Below are positions 24,110 to 33,568 of a stretch of 64,000 nt of DNA, piece after piece. Each line of letters opens with the position of its first letter. Positions within the stretch are counted from its first letter, which is position 1. The DNA is taken from the NCBI GenBank assembly GCA_965657135.1, contig CBFHNF010000010.1, positions 31,995 to 95,994 of the forward strand, given 5' to 3'. Source of the stretch: HIMB11 sp965657135 (GTDB lineage: Bacteria; Pseudomonadota; Alphaproteobacteria; Rhodobacterales; Rhodobacteraceae). The translations under genes and the position numbers were made by a program. The notes under the pieces are model-generated. The model did no database searches and was not told the origin of the DNA. It saw only the letters and a list, made by a program, of their open reading frames with translations.

Positions 24110-25450
24110 TTATGGACAAAACACGTCGTTGAACAACGCAAACATCATAAAGCTTAGCACAATCGCCAATCCAGCCATCATCATCGCGTTCATAACTCGA
24201 AGATTTGGAGGACGTCCGGCCACCGCCTCGTAGGCATGGAACACCAAATGACCGCCGTCTAACACTGGAATTGGAAATAAGTTTATCAATCCAACAGCCG
24301 TTGACAAAACCGCGATGAACCAAATCAAACTGTCCCCGCCTTGACGGGCCATTTGACCCGAAGTTTCCGCGATACCAATTGGACCCGATAAGTTACAAGA
24401 ACTAATGGCACCAGTCACCACATCAACAAGCCCAGTAATCGACGATTTCATGACTGAATAGGTAGTGCTCGCGGCATTTTTTGCTGCATCGCTGATACCA
24501 ATTGCTTCGCTCTCTGGTTCAAATGCGTACAGCGTACTGACAATGCCGATGCGCCAAAACACATCATAACCGCCCGTATCATTTTGTTCTTCAACCTTTT
24601 TTGGTTGCAACTCGTAGTCAAAGGATTGACCGCCTCGATAAACAGTAAGCGAAAGCGGTACGCCATCTGATCCTTCAACCAGCTCTTTTAGGTCCGAGAA
24701 ATAGTTTATACTTTGATTATTCACTTGGGTGATGACGTCCCCCACCTGTAATCCCGCCTCTATTGCGGCGGATCTTGGGATCAAACTACTGATACGGGCC
24801 AAATCCATCGCTGGGCCTTGAACGACAAGTTCACGCCCTTGACGTTCAACAACATAGTCAATGATTGGCCCATCTGGGTTTTCACGAATGGCGCGGAAAA
24901 ATTCCGAATAATCACCATCCAGTGGGACTTCGACAGACCCGACACGCTTTAGAATATCACCAACCTGCACTTCTGATACTTGGGGCACATCAAATACTGC
25001 ACCGACTGTTAACGGATTCTTTGTAACTCCCTGGCTCATCGATAGGCCAAAAAATAAAATCAGTGATAGAATAAAGTTGAATACAGGGCCCGCAGCCACA
25101 GTCGAGGCGCGCGCCCAAAGGGGTGCACCATGCATGGTTGAACGACGCTCTGCCGCATCCATATCATCAAGCACGCGTGTGTCAGCATCACTTGCAGCCC
25201 CCTTGTCGCCCTTGAACCGAACGTACCCGCCTAATGGAACGGCCGCGATTTGCCAAACCGTTCCGCGCCGATCCACGCGTGAAAACAGCACCGGACCAAA
25301 TCCAATTGAAAACACTTCTGCGTGAATACCGGACCACCGTCCTACGATATAATGCCCGTATTCGTGAATAAACACGATGATCGATAGACACAAAATAAAC
25401 GCGACAAAAGTAAAGCCAACACCACCGAAGGCTGGTAATAAACTGCTCAA
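24110..25450 (-). CDS. rseP: Site-2 protease RseP
   Basis: Intramembrane zinc metalloprotease that cleaves anti-sigma factors and leftover signal peptides. The 446 residues have the zinc site HEYGH (H29, E30, H33) in the first membrane helix and the distal LDGGH motif near the C-terminus. Two PDZ-like domains lie between (first at about 125-190, second with AIEAGLQVGDVITQVNNQS). The best start is a TTG at 25450 after AGGGG; no ATG is suitably placed. A 108-base gap to bamA is the longest within this operon and could hold an internal promoter. Confidence 0.94.
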   Translation of the reverse strand: MSSLLPAFGGVGFTFVAFILCLSIIVFIHEYGHYIVGRWSGIHAEVFSIGFGPVLFSRVDRRGTVWQIAAVPLGGYVRFKGDKGAASDADTRVLDDMDAAERRSTMHGAPLWARASTVAAGPVFNFILSLILFFGLSMSQGVTKNPLTVGAVFDVPQVSEVQVGDILKRVGSVEVPLDGDYSEFFRAIRENPDGPIIDYVVERQGRELVVQGPAMDLARISSLIPRSAAIEAGLQVGDVITQVNNQSINYFSDLKELVEGSDGVPLSLTVYRGGQSFDYELQPKKVEEQNDTGGYDVFWRIGIVSTLYAFEPESEAIGISDAAKNAASTTYSVMKSSITGLVDVVTGAISSCNLSGPIGIAETSGQMARQGGDSLIWFIAVLSTAVGLINLFPIPVLDGGHLVFHAYEAVAGRPPNLRVMNAMMMAGLAIVLSFMMFALFNDVFCP

Positions 25451-25469
25451 ATCAAAATGCCCCTATCTA

Positions 25470-26642
25470 TTATTGTGCGACGCACACACGACCTGCTAGA
25501 TCACGCGCCAATGCATCCATGCCTAGAATGTGTTCCAGGTTCATCGCATCCTCAAACCCATGATCCCTATCAGATAAGGTGTCAATCACTGCTTTGACAA
25601 CCTCTGACATTTGTAAAAACCCGATCTGACGTGCCAAAAACGCATCTAACGCTTTTTCCTTGGCAGCGTTAAAGGCCGCCCCCATCAAGCCACCTGCCCG
25701 CATGACTTGATAGGCCAAATCAATTGAGGGATATTTTTGCAAATCGGGCGCGGCAAAATCCAGTCGCGCGATTTTTGCAAAATCCAATCGTTCTAGCGGT
25801 AAATTGGCACGACGAGCACCATAAAGAGCAAATCCAATTGCATGCCTCATGTCATGTGGTCCAACATGAGCGATAATCCCAGCGTCCTGAAATTCAACCA
25901 AGGCATGGACCAACGATTGCCTATGCACCAAAACCTCTATCTGATCTGATCTAAGATCAAATAATTCTTTTGCTTCAATAACTTCTAGCGCCTTATTAAA
26001 CATAGATGCACTGTCAACTGTAATCCGCTGTCCCATGGCCCAAGTTGGATGGTCGCAGGCCTGTTCTGGGGTAACAGTTTTCATCTGCTCATAGGTATAG
26101 TCGCGAAACGCACCACCAGAAGCCGTCAAAATAACCCGATCAATCGTATCACGCCGTTCACCCTGAAGCGCCTGAAAGACCCCCGAATGTTCACTATCCA
26201 CAGGCAGTAGGGCAACTCCATTTTTTTGCGCAACCCAACGGGTTAATGCGCCTGCGGCGACCATGCTTTCCTTATTTGCCAGCAAAAGGTCTGCTCCAGC
26301 ATTCATAGCGTTCAATCCTGGTTCTAACCCAGCTGCACCAACAATGGCAGACATAGCCATGTCAACAGGGCGCGATGCTGCCTCAGTTAGTGCAATTTTC
26401 CCTGCCCCCACCTGAATATCCGTTCCCGCCAATGCAGATTTTAGCTCATCATACCATTCGTCATAAGCCGTCACAGCCATCTTGGCCTTGAACTTTTTGG
26501 CGTCTGAAGCCAGCTTTTCAATTTGGCGACCACCTGTAATGGTATCAACCTGAAATTGTTCAGGATCGCGACCTATCAGATCAAGAGTATTTTGCCCAAT
26601 CGACCCCGTGGCCCCGAATATTGACACGCGCTTCAGATCCAT
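25470..26642 (-). CDS. dxr: 1-deoxy-D-xylulose 5-phosphate reductoisomerase
   Basis: Second MEP-pathway enzyme: NADPH-dependent conversion of DXP to MEP. The 390 residues show the NADPH-binding start SIFGATGSIGQNTLDLI, the ALLLANKESMV-type block DLLLANKESMVAAG and the metal-binding LLPVDSEHSGVFQALQ. It overlaps cdsA by ten bases and precedes rseP by 19. Together with ispD and ispF at 3 kb it puts three MEP steps in this window. Confidence 0.97.
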   Translation of the reverse strand: MDLKRVSIFGATGSIGQNTLDLIGRDPEQFQVDTITGGRQIEKLASDAKKFKAKMAVTAYDEWYDELKSALAGTDIQVGAGKIALTEAASRPVDMAMSAIVGAAGLEPGLNAMNAGADLLLANKESMVAAGALTRWVAQKNGVALLPVDSEHSGVFQALQGERRDTIDRVILTASGGAFRDYTYEQMKTVTPEQACDHPTWAMGQRITVDSASMFNKALEVIEAKELFDLRSDQIEVLVHRQSLVHALVEFQDAGIIAHVGPHDMRHAIGFALYGARRANLPLERLDFAKIARLDFAAPDLQKYPSIDLAYQVMRAGGLMGAAFNAAKEKALDAFLARQIGFLQMSEVVKAVIDTLSDRDHGFEDAMNLEHILGMDALARDLAGRVCVAQ

Positions 26643-27424
26643 GTCAGCACCCCCAAAAAAACCGCATAGACAAGGCTTGCGCCAATTAAGCCATCAAAAC
26701 GATCCATAACACCGCCGTGACCTGGAATAAGGTCTGAACTATCTTTGAGACCTGCTGCACGTTTCAGCCCGCTTTCGACGATATCACCCATCTGGGACGC
26801 AAATGAAAGTCCAAGCGCCTGCGCAAGTGCCACCTCAAGCGGCAAAATGACATACCCCAAATGCACGAGCACATAGCTTAACACCACCGACCCTAACCAA
26901 CCGCCGACGATTCCAGACCATGTTTTTTTCGGACTGAGTGTGGACCAAAATTTTGCCCCACCTACGATACTCCCCACGAAATAACCCGCGATATCCGTAA
27001 TCACGACAATGCCAAAAATCCAAAGTGCCGCAATGATCCCGACATCGTTGCGCACGTATATCAACAGCAGTGCACCGATAATGATCCCCGCGGACACAAG
27101 CGTTCCCAATCTATCAACCGTATGAAAATAAACCCGCTGTAATAGTGTCGCGACGGTTAGGATGACTACCTGTTCAATCAAGCTATCCGTTATGAGAAGC
27201 CAAATGATACAGATCACAGAAGTCAACGCAGAGAACCACTGCGCTTGCATCGAAAGAGGCGTTAACATTCGGCCCAATTCCCAATGCATTGCACCAACCG
27301 CGCACACAATCACCGCGCTAAAGACATAGCCCCCCATCCAGATCGCAACGCCACCGATCAACAGCATAATAATTGCTGATGTCACACGGGTCTGCAAATC
27401 CGCGAATTTTGCGCCCTCACTCAT
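26633..27424 (-). CDS. cdsA: Phosphatidate cytidylyltransferase
   Basis: Integral membrane enzyme making CDP-diacylglycerol from phosphatidate and CTP. The 263 residues have seven or eight hydrophobic segments. The signature is seen in two parts, LSPKKTWSGIVGGWLGS and the C-terminal DLIPGHGGVMDRFDGLIGA. It overlaps uppS by four bases and dxr by ten, the conserved uppS-cdsA-dxr order. Confidence 0.95.
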   Translation of the reverse strand: MSEGAKFADLQTRVTSAIIMLLIGGVAIWMGGYVFSAVIVCAVGAMHWELGRMLTPLSMQAQWFSALTSVICIIWLLITDSLIEQVVILTVATLLQRVYFHTVDRLGTLVSAGIIIGALLLIYVRNDVGIIAALWIFGIVVITDIAGYFVGSIVGGAKFWSTLSPKKTWSGIVGGWLGSVVLSYVLVHLGYVILPLEVALAQALGLSFASQMGDIVESGLKRAAGLKDSSDLIPGHGGVMDRFDGLIGASLVYAVFLGVLTWI

Positions 27425-28146
27425 CCAAGAACCGCCCCAAAACGCCGTTCGCGATTACCATAGCTCTGCAAAACACGATCAAAAATTTCGGGGGTAAAAT
27501 CAGGCCAAAGAGTATCAATAAATTCATATTCGGCGTAGGCAGATTGCCAAAGTAAAAATCCGGATATCCGCGCCTCTCCGCTGGTGCGTATGACCAAGTC
27601 GGGATCAGGTAAAAAGTGTGTATCCAGATACTTAGGTAGGGTTTCTTCATTTATTGAATCTGGATCAAGGTTTCCAATTGCGACATCTTTCGCCAAACGC
27701 TTGGTTGCGCGAAATACCTCATCGCGACCACCATAGTTCAGCGCAACGGTTAAATTCACTTTGGAATTGCCTTTGGTAATATCCTCAAGTTCATTCATCA
27801 GGGAAACCAAAGCGGGTTCAAGGCGGATCCTATCGCCGATGAATCGCACCCTGACACCATTATCGCAAAGGTCTCTGATTTCAGTTAATAAATACTTTTT
27901 AAACAATGCCATCAAACCAGAAACTTCAACTTGGGTACGTTTCCAGTTTTCAGTTGAAAAGGCAAAAATCGTTAAATACTCGACCCCTAATTTTGGGCAA
28001 CTTTCTACAATTTCGCGCACTCTGCGCGCCCCTGCATGATGCCCGAACAACCTTGGCCGTCCCCTTGCCTTTGCCCAGCGTCCGTTGCCATCCATTATGA
28101 TGGCAACATGGCGTGGCGGCACGGTGCTATCTGCATCTTTGGCCAT
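27421..28146 (-). CDS. uppS: Isoprenyl transferase (undecaprenyl diphosphate synthase)
   Basis: Cis-prenyltransferase making undecaprenyl diphosphate, the carrier for peptidoglycan and polysaccharide units. The 241 residues show HVAIIMDGNGRWA with the catalytic Asp, FAFSTENWKR and the C-terminal VIRTSGEARISGFLLWQ. The ATG lies three bases after the frr stop. It overlaps cdsA by four bases. Confidence 0.96.
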   Translation of the reverse strand: MAKDADSTVPPRHVAIIMDGNGRWAKARGRPRLFGHHAGARRVREIVESCPKLGVEYLTIFAFSTENWKRTQVEVSGLMALFKKYLLTEIRDLCDNGVRVRFIGDRIRLEPALVSLMNELEDITKGNSKVNLTVALNYGGRDEVFRATKRLAKDVAIGNLDPDSINEETLPKYLDTHFLPDPDLVIRTSGEARISGFLLWQSAYAEYEFIDTLWPDFTPEIFDRVLQSYGNRERRFGAVLG

Positions 28147-28149
28147 TTC

Positions 28150-28713
28150 TCAAACTTGCATGATTTCTTGTTGTTTGTTTTCTAGCGCTGCATCAATCGC
28201 TTTAATTGACTTATCGGTCAAATCTTGAACTTCGCTTTCCCAGAACTTTTGATCATCCTCGGAAATGCCATCTGCCTTGGCCTTTTTCACCTGATCCATA
28301 CCATCGCGGCGAACATTGCGAATCGAGACGCGCGCGCTTTCGGCATATTGCGCAGCCACACGACTCAATTCACGGCGGCGCTCTTCGTTCAGCTCTGGAA
28401 TTGGAAGCATAATAATTGTTCCATTCAACTGTGGGTTAATGCCCAAACCGCTTTCACGAATGGCCTTTTCCACCGCGTTGACCATGGATTTGTCCCAAAC
28501 ATTCACTGTAACCATACGTGGTTCAGGAACGTTAACAGTACCGACCTGATTGATTGGGGTGCGCTGCCCATAGGCCTCTACTGTGATTGGCTCGAGCATA
28601 GATGCAGAAGCGCGTCCTGTCCTAAGAGAGGCGAATTCTGTTCTTAGCGCAGCCATTGCACCGTCCATGCGACGCTGAAGTTCATCAGTATCTAATAAAA
28701 AATCGTCAGACAT
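28150..28713 (-). CDS. frr: Ribosome recycling factor
   Basis: Splits post-termination ribosomes together with EF-G. The 187 residues fit the family. FASLRTGRASASMLEPI and the later conserved LNEERRRELSRVAAQYAESARVSIRNVRR are intact. It follows pyrH by 48 bases and precedes uppS by three, the standard pyrH-frr-uppS order. Confidence 0.97.
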   Translation of the reverse strand: MSDDFLLDTDELQRRMDGAMAALRTEFASLRTGRASASMLEPITVEAYGQRTPINQVGTVNVPEPRMVTVNVWDKSMVNAVEKAIRESGLGINPQLNGTIIMLPIPELNEERRRELSRVAAQYAESARVSIRNVRRDGMDQVKKAKADGISEDDQKFWESEVQDLTDKSIKAIDAALENKQQEIMQV

Positions 28714-28761
28714 TTTGTTGCCTTTTCGTTATATGTTGCTCTTCTCGCACCAACTATAGCG

Positions 28762-29493
28762 TTAGTTGGTCACTCTTGTATAGGTTCCTTCACCGGCCAA
28801 AATTCCCCGAAAACCGCCCGGTTCATCCAATGAAAACACGATCAATGGCATTTTATTGTCTCGCATCAACGCAATCGCACTGGCATCCATGACCTTTAAG
28901 TTTTGCTGTAATACGTCATTATATGTGATGTTGTCATAGCGCACTGCGGTTGGATTCGTTTTCGGATCGCTGTCATAAATACCATCCACTTGTTTACCCA
29001 TAAACACTGCCTCGCACGCCATTTCGCTTGCGCGTAATGCAGAGGCCGTATCCGTTGTGAAATAGGGGTTTCCAGTTCCAGCTGCAAAGATGCAGACCCG
29101 CTTTTTCTCAAGATGTCGGACGGCACGGCGTCGAATGTATGGTTCACAGATCTGGTCCATTGGTATCGCGCTAATGACGCGGGTAAAGACGCCCATGCTT
29201 TCTAATGCGCTTTGCATAGCCAGTGCGTTCATGACAGTGGCCAACATGCCCATATAGTCAGCTGTGGTCCGCTCCATTCCTTGGGCACTGCCCGACAAGC
29301 CACGGAAAACGTTGCCGCCACCTATGACCATACAAATCTCAACACCCATGTCGTGAACAGTCTTCACCTCTTTGGCGATCCTCTCAACTGTGGGCGGATG
29401 CAATCCATATCCTTGATCTCCCATCAATGCCTCACCCGAAATTTTGAGCATAACGCGTTTAAATGCTGTTTTCTGGGAGAGTTGTTGAGACAT
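28762..29493 (-). CDS. pyrH: Uridylate kinase
   Basis: Phosphorylates UMP to UDP with ATP; usually activated by GTP and inhibited by UTP. From the ATG at 29493 (GGAG six bases upstream) it has 243 residues. An open frame extends 38 codons further upstream but shows no homology. Motifs are RVMLKISGEALMG, EICMVIGGGNVFRG and the acidic VDGIYDSDPKTNP. It is the first gene of the long minus-strand run to lpxB. Confidence 0.96.
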   Translation of the reverse strand: MSQQLSQKTAFKRVMLKISGEALMGDQGYGLHPPTVERIAKEVKTVHDMGVEICMVIGGGNVFRGLSGSAQGMERTTADYMGMLATVMNALAMQSALESMGVFTRVISAIPMDQICEPYIRRRAVRHLEKKRVCIFAAGTGNPYFTTDTASALRASEMACEAVFMGKQVDGIYDSDPKTNPTAVRYDNITYNDVLQQNLKVMDASAIALMRDNKMPLIVFSLDEPGGFRGILAGEGTYTRVTN

Positions 29494-29621
29494 ATTGCAC
29501 TCCTGCGGTTTGCCGATAAAATTGCGCACAAAATGTCTGAAAAGCGCAACAGTTTCAATGCACCAAATGCAAATAGCCCAAAACTTGATGATTTTTGCCA
29601 ATTCCATCGCGGTAGCACAGC

Positions 29622-30527
29622 GTGATGAATGAATTTTCCTGGGATATCATTGAAAAGGCCTCCTCAAAGACCCCTATTTTAATCGCTGGGCCAACTGCAT
29701 CGGGAAAATCTGCGTTGGCGCTTGAATGTGCTGAACGATTTGGTGGTGTGATTATCAATGCAGATGCTTTGCAGGTTTATGAAAATTGGCGTGTTTTATC
29801 CGCACGACCAAGCCCGCAGGATGAAACACGTGCGCCCCATCGGCTGTATGGACATTTGCCGTTTGATGCGGAGTACTCGGTTGGGCAATGGGTGCGTGAG
29901 ATCGATCCCTTTCTGGTAGATGACACGCGTCCAATTATTGTTGGGGGAACGGGATTGTATTTTACGGCGCTAACCCAAGGGCTGGCGGAAATCCCTGAAA
30001 CCCCAGCACATGTTCGACATACCGCGGATCAAATGGTTCGGAAATTCGGTTTTCAGGCATTGATACCAGAAATTGACGAACATACGCGCGCTTCAATTGA
30101 TTTGCTCAATCCGATGCGAGTGCAGCGCGCGTGGGAGGTTCAGCGCGCAACGGGCAAAGGCATTCGTGCATGGCAAGAGGCGACACCCGCACCAAAATTA
30201 CCACTGCAAGGTGTAATACCGATTCTGTTTGACACACACAAAGAGTGGTTGAACGCGCGCATTTCCCAGCGTTTCGATATCATGCTAGAAAGCGGTGCTT
30301 TACAAGAAGCCAAAGAAAATTTTAATAATTGGGACCCCAATCTCCTCTCAAATCGCGCCATTGGTGCACCTGAATTAATTGCGCACCTTCAGGGAAACAT
30401 GTCGCTGAGTGCCGCACGCGAAGCCGCCACTATCGCAACCCGCCAGTTCGCCAAACGTCAACGTACGTGGTTTAGGTCGAAAATGAAGGACTGGATTCGA
30501 TATCATCCCGAAGACCAAAAATATTAG
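29622..30527 (+). CDS. miaA: tRNA dimethylallyltransferase
   Basis: Adds the dimethylallyl group to A37 of tRNAs that read codons starting with U. The 301 residues contain the P-loop ILIAGPTASGKSALAL, INADALQVYENWRVLSARPS, GGTGLYFTAL and the C-terminal FAKRQRTWFR. The frame starts at a GTG (29622) directly followed by an ATG (29625); either may serve, and no strong ribosome site is visible. It is divergent from pyrH with about 130 bases between them. Confidence 0.95.
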   Translation: MMNEFSWDIIEKASSKTPILIAGPTASGKSALALECAERFGGVIINADALQVYENWRVLSARPSPQDETRAPHRLYGHLPFDAEYSVGQWVREIDPFLVDDTRPIIVGGTGLYFTALTQGLAEIPETPAHVRHTADQMVRKFGFQALIPEIDEHTRASIDLLNPMRVQRAWEVQRATGKGIRAWQEATPAPKLPLQGVIPILFDTHKEWLNARISQRFDIMLESGALQEAKENFNNWDPNLLSNRAIGAPELIAHLQGNMSLSAAREAATIATRQFAKRQRTWFRSKMKDWIRYHPEDQKY

Positions 30528-30566
30528 ACAACAAAATAGTCGATTGGTCTTTGATAGCCAACCAAA

Positions 30567-30605
30567 TGTCGCAATTTGACAAGTGTATTGTCGCATTTGC
30601 GACAA
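30567..30605 (+). promoter_or_regulatory. Paired operator-like repeats upstream of the peptide ABC importer
   Basis: TTGTCGCA-TT-TGCGACAA at 30588-30605 is a perfect 8-base dyad. TGTCGCAATTTGACA at 30567-30581 shares TGTCGCA with it, exactly 22 bases upstream (two helical turns), and has TGTC/GACA ends. The pair lies about 125 bases before the binding-protein gene. I cannot name the regulator; no regulator gene is adjacent. Confidence 0.55.
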
Positions 30606-30730
30606 AAATTTTGTGACGATACCATTGACGATTGCGGTAATATAGTGCCGAATGTCATGGTAACATTCGAATTGCCGTTAAATGGGGGCTAACCCAATTG
30701 GCGGTGCATATGCGTCAGACAGGGAGTAAC

Positions 30731-32401
30731 ATGATGCAAAATACGACTACGTCGAAAAATCTACATCCAGTTGCTGAGATGTATGCCCAAGAGCACAAAG
30801 CGGGCCAAATGGACCGCCGCGAATTTATGTCGCGTGCAACTGCTCTTGGTGTATCAGCAACGGCAGCATACGGAATGCTAGGGCTAGCTACACCGGCACA
30901 AGCGGGTGGTCATCTACAGGCTGGTGGTACACTTCGCATGCAAATGGAAGTGCGCGCTCTAAAAGACCCACGCACGTATGACTGGACACAAATCGCGCAC
31001 TTTACCGCGGGTTGGTTGGAATACCTTGTTGAATACAACAACGACGGTACATTGACACCAAGCCTGCTCGAAGGATGGAGCGCAAACGCGAATGCATCAG
31101 AGTACACCCTGAACGTGCGCAAAGGTGTTAAGTGGAACAACGGTGATGACTTCACTGCAGAAGACGTTGCGCGCAACATCGAAATGTGGTGCGACAAAGC
31201 AGTAGAAGGTAACTCAATGGCAGGCCGCATGGCATCATTGATCGACCCAGACACAGGCGTTGCAGCCGCAGGCGCAATCACAGTTGTTGATTCACACACG
31301 GTTAAATTGAAGTGTGTTGCATCAGACATTACAATCATCGCAGGCATGGCTGATTATCCAGCGGCGGTTGTTCACAGCAGCCACTCAGCGGAAACGATGG
31401 TTTCAAACCCAATCGGCACCGGCCCATTCCTTCCAGAGAGCTTGGAAGTTGGTGTTAAAGCTGTTGTTGTGAAAAATGAAGGACACGACTGGTGGGGTTA
31501 TGCGGATGGACGCACAATCGCATTGGATCGGATCGAATTTATCGATTATGGTACAGATCCGGCTGCATGGTTAGCCGCGGCAGAAGCCGGTGAAGTCGAT
31601 GTGTTCTATGAGAACGTCGGTGAATATGTGGACATCATGGAAGGCATCGGTTGGGAAAACTCTGCAATCGCTACAGGGTCTACAATTGTTGTGCGTCCGA
31701 ACCAACTAACGGTTGATGCTGATGGCAAAGCCCCATACGCAGACAAGAGAGTACGCCAAGCGCTCGCAATGGCGGTTGATAACTCAATCTGTTTGGAGCT
31801 GGGATATTCTGGTAAAGGTGCCCCTGCTGACAACCACCATTCGGGCTCGATGCACCCAGAACACGATCCAAGCGTGGGCAGACTTCCACACGATCCAGCG
31901 CGCGCGCTGGAGTTGATGAAGGAAGCGGGCATGGAAGATTACGAGCACGAGTTGATTTCTATCGACGACGACTGGCGCAAAAACACAACTGACGCGGTTG
32001 CCGCACAGTTGCGTGATGCTGGCATCAAAGTGAAACGGACAATCCTACCTGGTTCAACATTCTGGAATGATTGGACGAAATACCCGTTCAGCTCGACCAA
32101 CTGGAACCACCGTCCATTCGCAACACAGGTTTGGGGGCTGGCATATCGTTCTGGTGAGGCTTGGAATGAATTTGGTTGGTCAAACACTGAATTTGATACG
32201 CTTCTTGCTGAGGCCAATTCAATCGCTGACGCTGATAAGCGTCGCGAAGTTGCTGGAAGGATCCAAGCAATCGTTGCCGAAGAAGGTGTAACAATCCAAC
32301 CTTACTGGCGTTCGCTATACCGTAGCCATGCACCAAACGTGCAGTGTGACATGCACATCGCGTATCACATTCACTTGCACAAGTGGGGCTTCAAGGCTTA
32401 A
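30731..32401 (+). CDS. Peptide-type ABC transporter substrate-binding protein, Tat-exported
   Basis: Binding protein of the DppA/OppA family (SBP family 5), 556 residues from the ATG at 30731, which has GGGAG upstream. The N-terminus carries a twin-arginine signal: MDRREFMSRATALGVS followed by a hydrophobic stretch and ATPAQAGG. It is therefore exported folded to the periplasm. The body shows family blocks LEYLVEYNNDGTLTPSLLEGWS, VRKGVKWNNGDDFTAEDV and the late WNEFGWSNTEFDTLLAEAN. The real substrate may be a peptide or another small molecule; the family does not decide. A strong terminator separates it from the permease genes. Confidence 0.93.
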   Translation: MMQNTTTSKNLHPVAEMYAQEHKAGQMDRREFMSRATALGVSATAAYGMLGLATPAQAGGHLQAGGTLRMQMEVRALKDPRTYDWTQIAHFTAGWLEYLVEYNNDGTLTPSLLEGWSANANASEYTLNVRKGVKWNNGDDFTAEDVARNIEMWCDKAVEGNSMAGRMASLIDPDTGVAAAGAITVVDSHTVKLKCVASDITIIAGMADYPAAVVHSSHSAETMVSNPIGTGPFLPESLEVGVKAVVVKNEGHDWWGYADGRTIALDRIEFIDYGTDPAAWLAAAEAGEVDVFYENVGEYVDIMEGIGWENSAIATGSTIVVRPNQLTVDADGKAPYADKRVRQALAMAVDNSICLELGYSGKGAPADNHHSGSMHPEHDPSVGRLPHDPARALELMKEAGMEDYEHELISIDDDWRKNTTDAVAAQLRDAGIKVKRTILPGSTFWNDWTKYPFSSTNWNHRPFATQVWGLAYRSGEAWNEFGWSNTEFDTLLAEANSIADADKRREVAGRIQAIVAEEGVTIQPYWRSLYRSHAPNVQCDMHIAYHIHLHKWGFKA

Positions 32402-32419
32402 TTCATAAATAATGAACGG

Positions 32420-32451
32420 GGGCTGCATCTTGTTGAGTGCAGCCCTTTTTC
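32420..32451 (+). terminator. Terminator between binding-protein and permease genes
   Basis: GGGCTGCA - ten-base loop - TGCAGCCC followed by TTTTT. It lies 18 bases after the binding-protein stop and before the permease gene, so it should make the binding protein more abundant than the membrane parts. Confidence 0.8.
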
Positions 32452-32507
32452 CAAATAAATAGGGATGCGTTTTCCGTAAACGATTTTCGGAAACAACAGG
32501 AAACTCC

Positions 32508-33554
32508 ATGCTCTTATTCATTCTACGACGCATTGCGGTAATGATTTTTACGGCACTCTGTCTGACATTCATCGTGTTCTTTATGACCAACCTCTATCCA
32601 AACTTGGAAAAATTAGCCAAGTCTGAGGGTAACTTTCGGATGGACGATGCCGCCGTTGCAAGCTTTCTTGGCAATCGTGGGTATTTGGACCCTCTTCCAA
32701 TTAAATACGGTCGCTGGCTAGGTGTATTGCCGGGCTATGTGATCGAAGGTAGCGATGGCAAAACTCGCGGCCAGTGCTTTGAACGCGGGACAGATGGAGC
32801 TGGCGCGCCACGATATTGCGGTGTGCTACAGGGTGATTGGGGATTTTCAACCGTCTTCAAAGACGATGTAGGAAGCATTGTTGCCACGCGCCTCAGCCTA
32901 ACTGGCATTTTGATGTTCTGGGTTATGGTTCTTATGATCCCGTCTGCACTTCTTTTGGGTGTGATCGCAGGTATGAGTGAGGGATCGCGCACAGACCGCA
33001 CCTTGTCCACCGTCGCAATCACAACAACGGCGACGCCTGAATATGTTTCAGGTGTTATTTTTATCGCGGTATTTTCCTCTTCTGCATTTGGACTAAAATG
33101 GTTCAAAGGCTCTGCAGCATCAGCAATGGAAAACCCGACATTCGAAAACTTTTTCCTGCCCGTCGTGACAATTGCACTTTATGGCATGGGTTATATTGCA
33201 CGTATGACGCGCGCATCGATGGCAGAAGTGATGACTGCGCAGTACATTCGTACCGCGCGGCTTAAGGGCGTATCTTTTGGCAACATCGTGATGAAACACG
33301 CGTTGCGCAATGCACTGATAGCGCCCTTTACAGTGATCATGCTACAATTCCCGTGGCTTTTGAATGGTGTTGTGATTGTAGAAACGCTGTTCAACTACAA
33401 GGGCTTTGGTTGGGTTTTGGTCCAAGCCGCAGGCAATAATGATATTGAGTTATTGCTGGCTGTATCCGTTGTATCCGTTGTGGTGGTTTTGGTGACGCAG
33501 CTCATCTCGGACATCGGTTATGTCTACCTCAACCCACGTATTAGCGTTAATTAA
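32508..33554 (+). CDS. Peptide-type ABC transporter permease (DppB-like)
   Basis: Inner-membrane permease with about six hydrophobic segments, 348 residues. The N-terminal MLLFILRRIAVMIFTALC and the later EAA-type loop TAQYIRTARLKGVSFGNIVMKHALRNAL are typical of DppB/OppB. Between the first and second helix is a longer soluble segment with two cysteines (GQCFERGTDGAGAPRYCG), probably periplasmic and perhaps disulfide-bonded. The ATG follows CAGGAAACT. The second permease gene starts 14 bases downstream. Confidence 0.93.
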   Translation: MLLFILRRIAVMIFTALCLTFIVFFMTNLYPNLEKLAKSEGNFRMDDAAVASFLGNRGYLDPLPIKYGRWLGVLPGYVIEGSDGKTRGQCFERGTDGAGAPRYCGVLQGDWGFSTVFKDDVGSIVATRLSLTGILMFWVMVLMIPSALLLGVIAGMSEGSRTDRTLSTVAITTTATPEYVSGVIFIAVFSSSAFGLKWFKGSAASAMENPTFENFFLPVVTIALYGMGYIARMTRASMAEVMTAQYIRTARLKGVSFGNIVMKHALRNALIAPFTVIMLQFPWLLNGVVIVETLFNYKGFGWVLVQAAGNNDIELLLAVSVVSVVVVLVTQLISDIGYVYLNPRISVN

Positions 33555-33568
33555 GGGAGCCTGAGATT

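Noticed and set aside
29494..29607. N-terminal extension of pyrH by 38 codons
   Set aside because: The ATG at 29493 has a good GGAG site and matches the family start; the extension looks non-coding.
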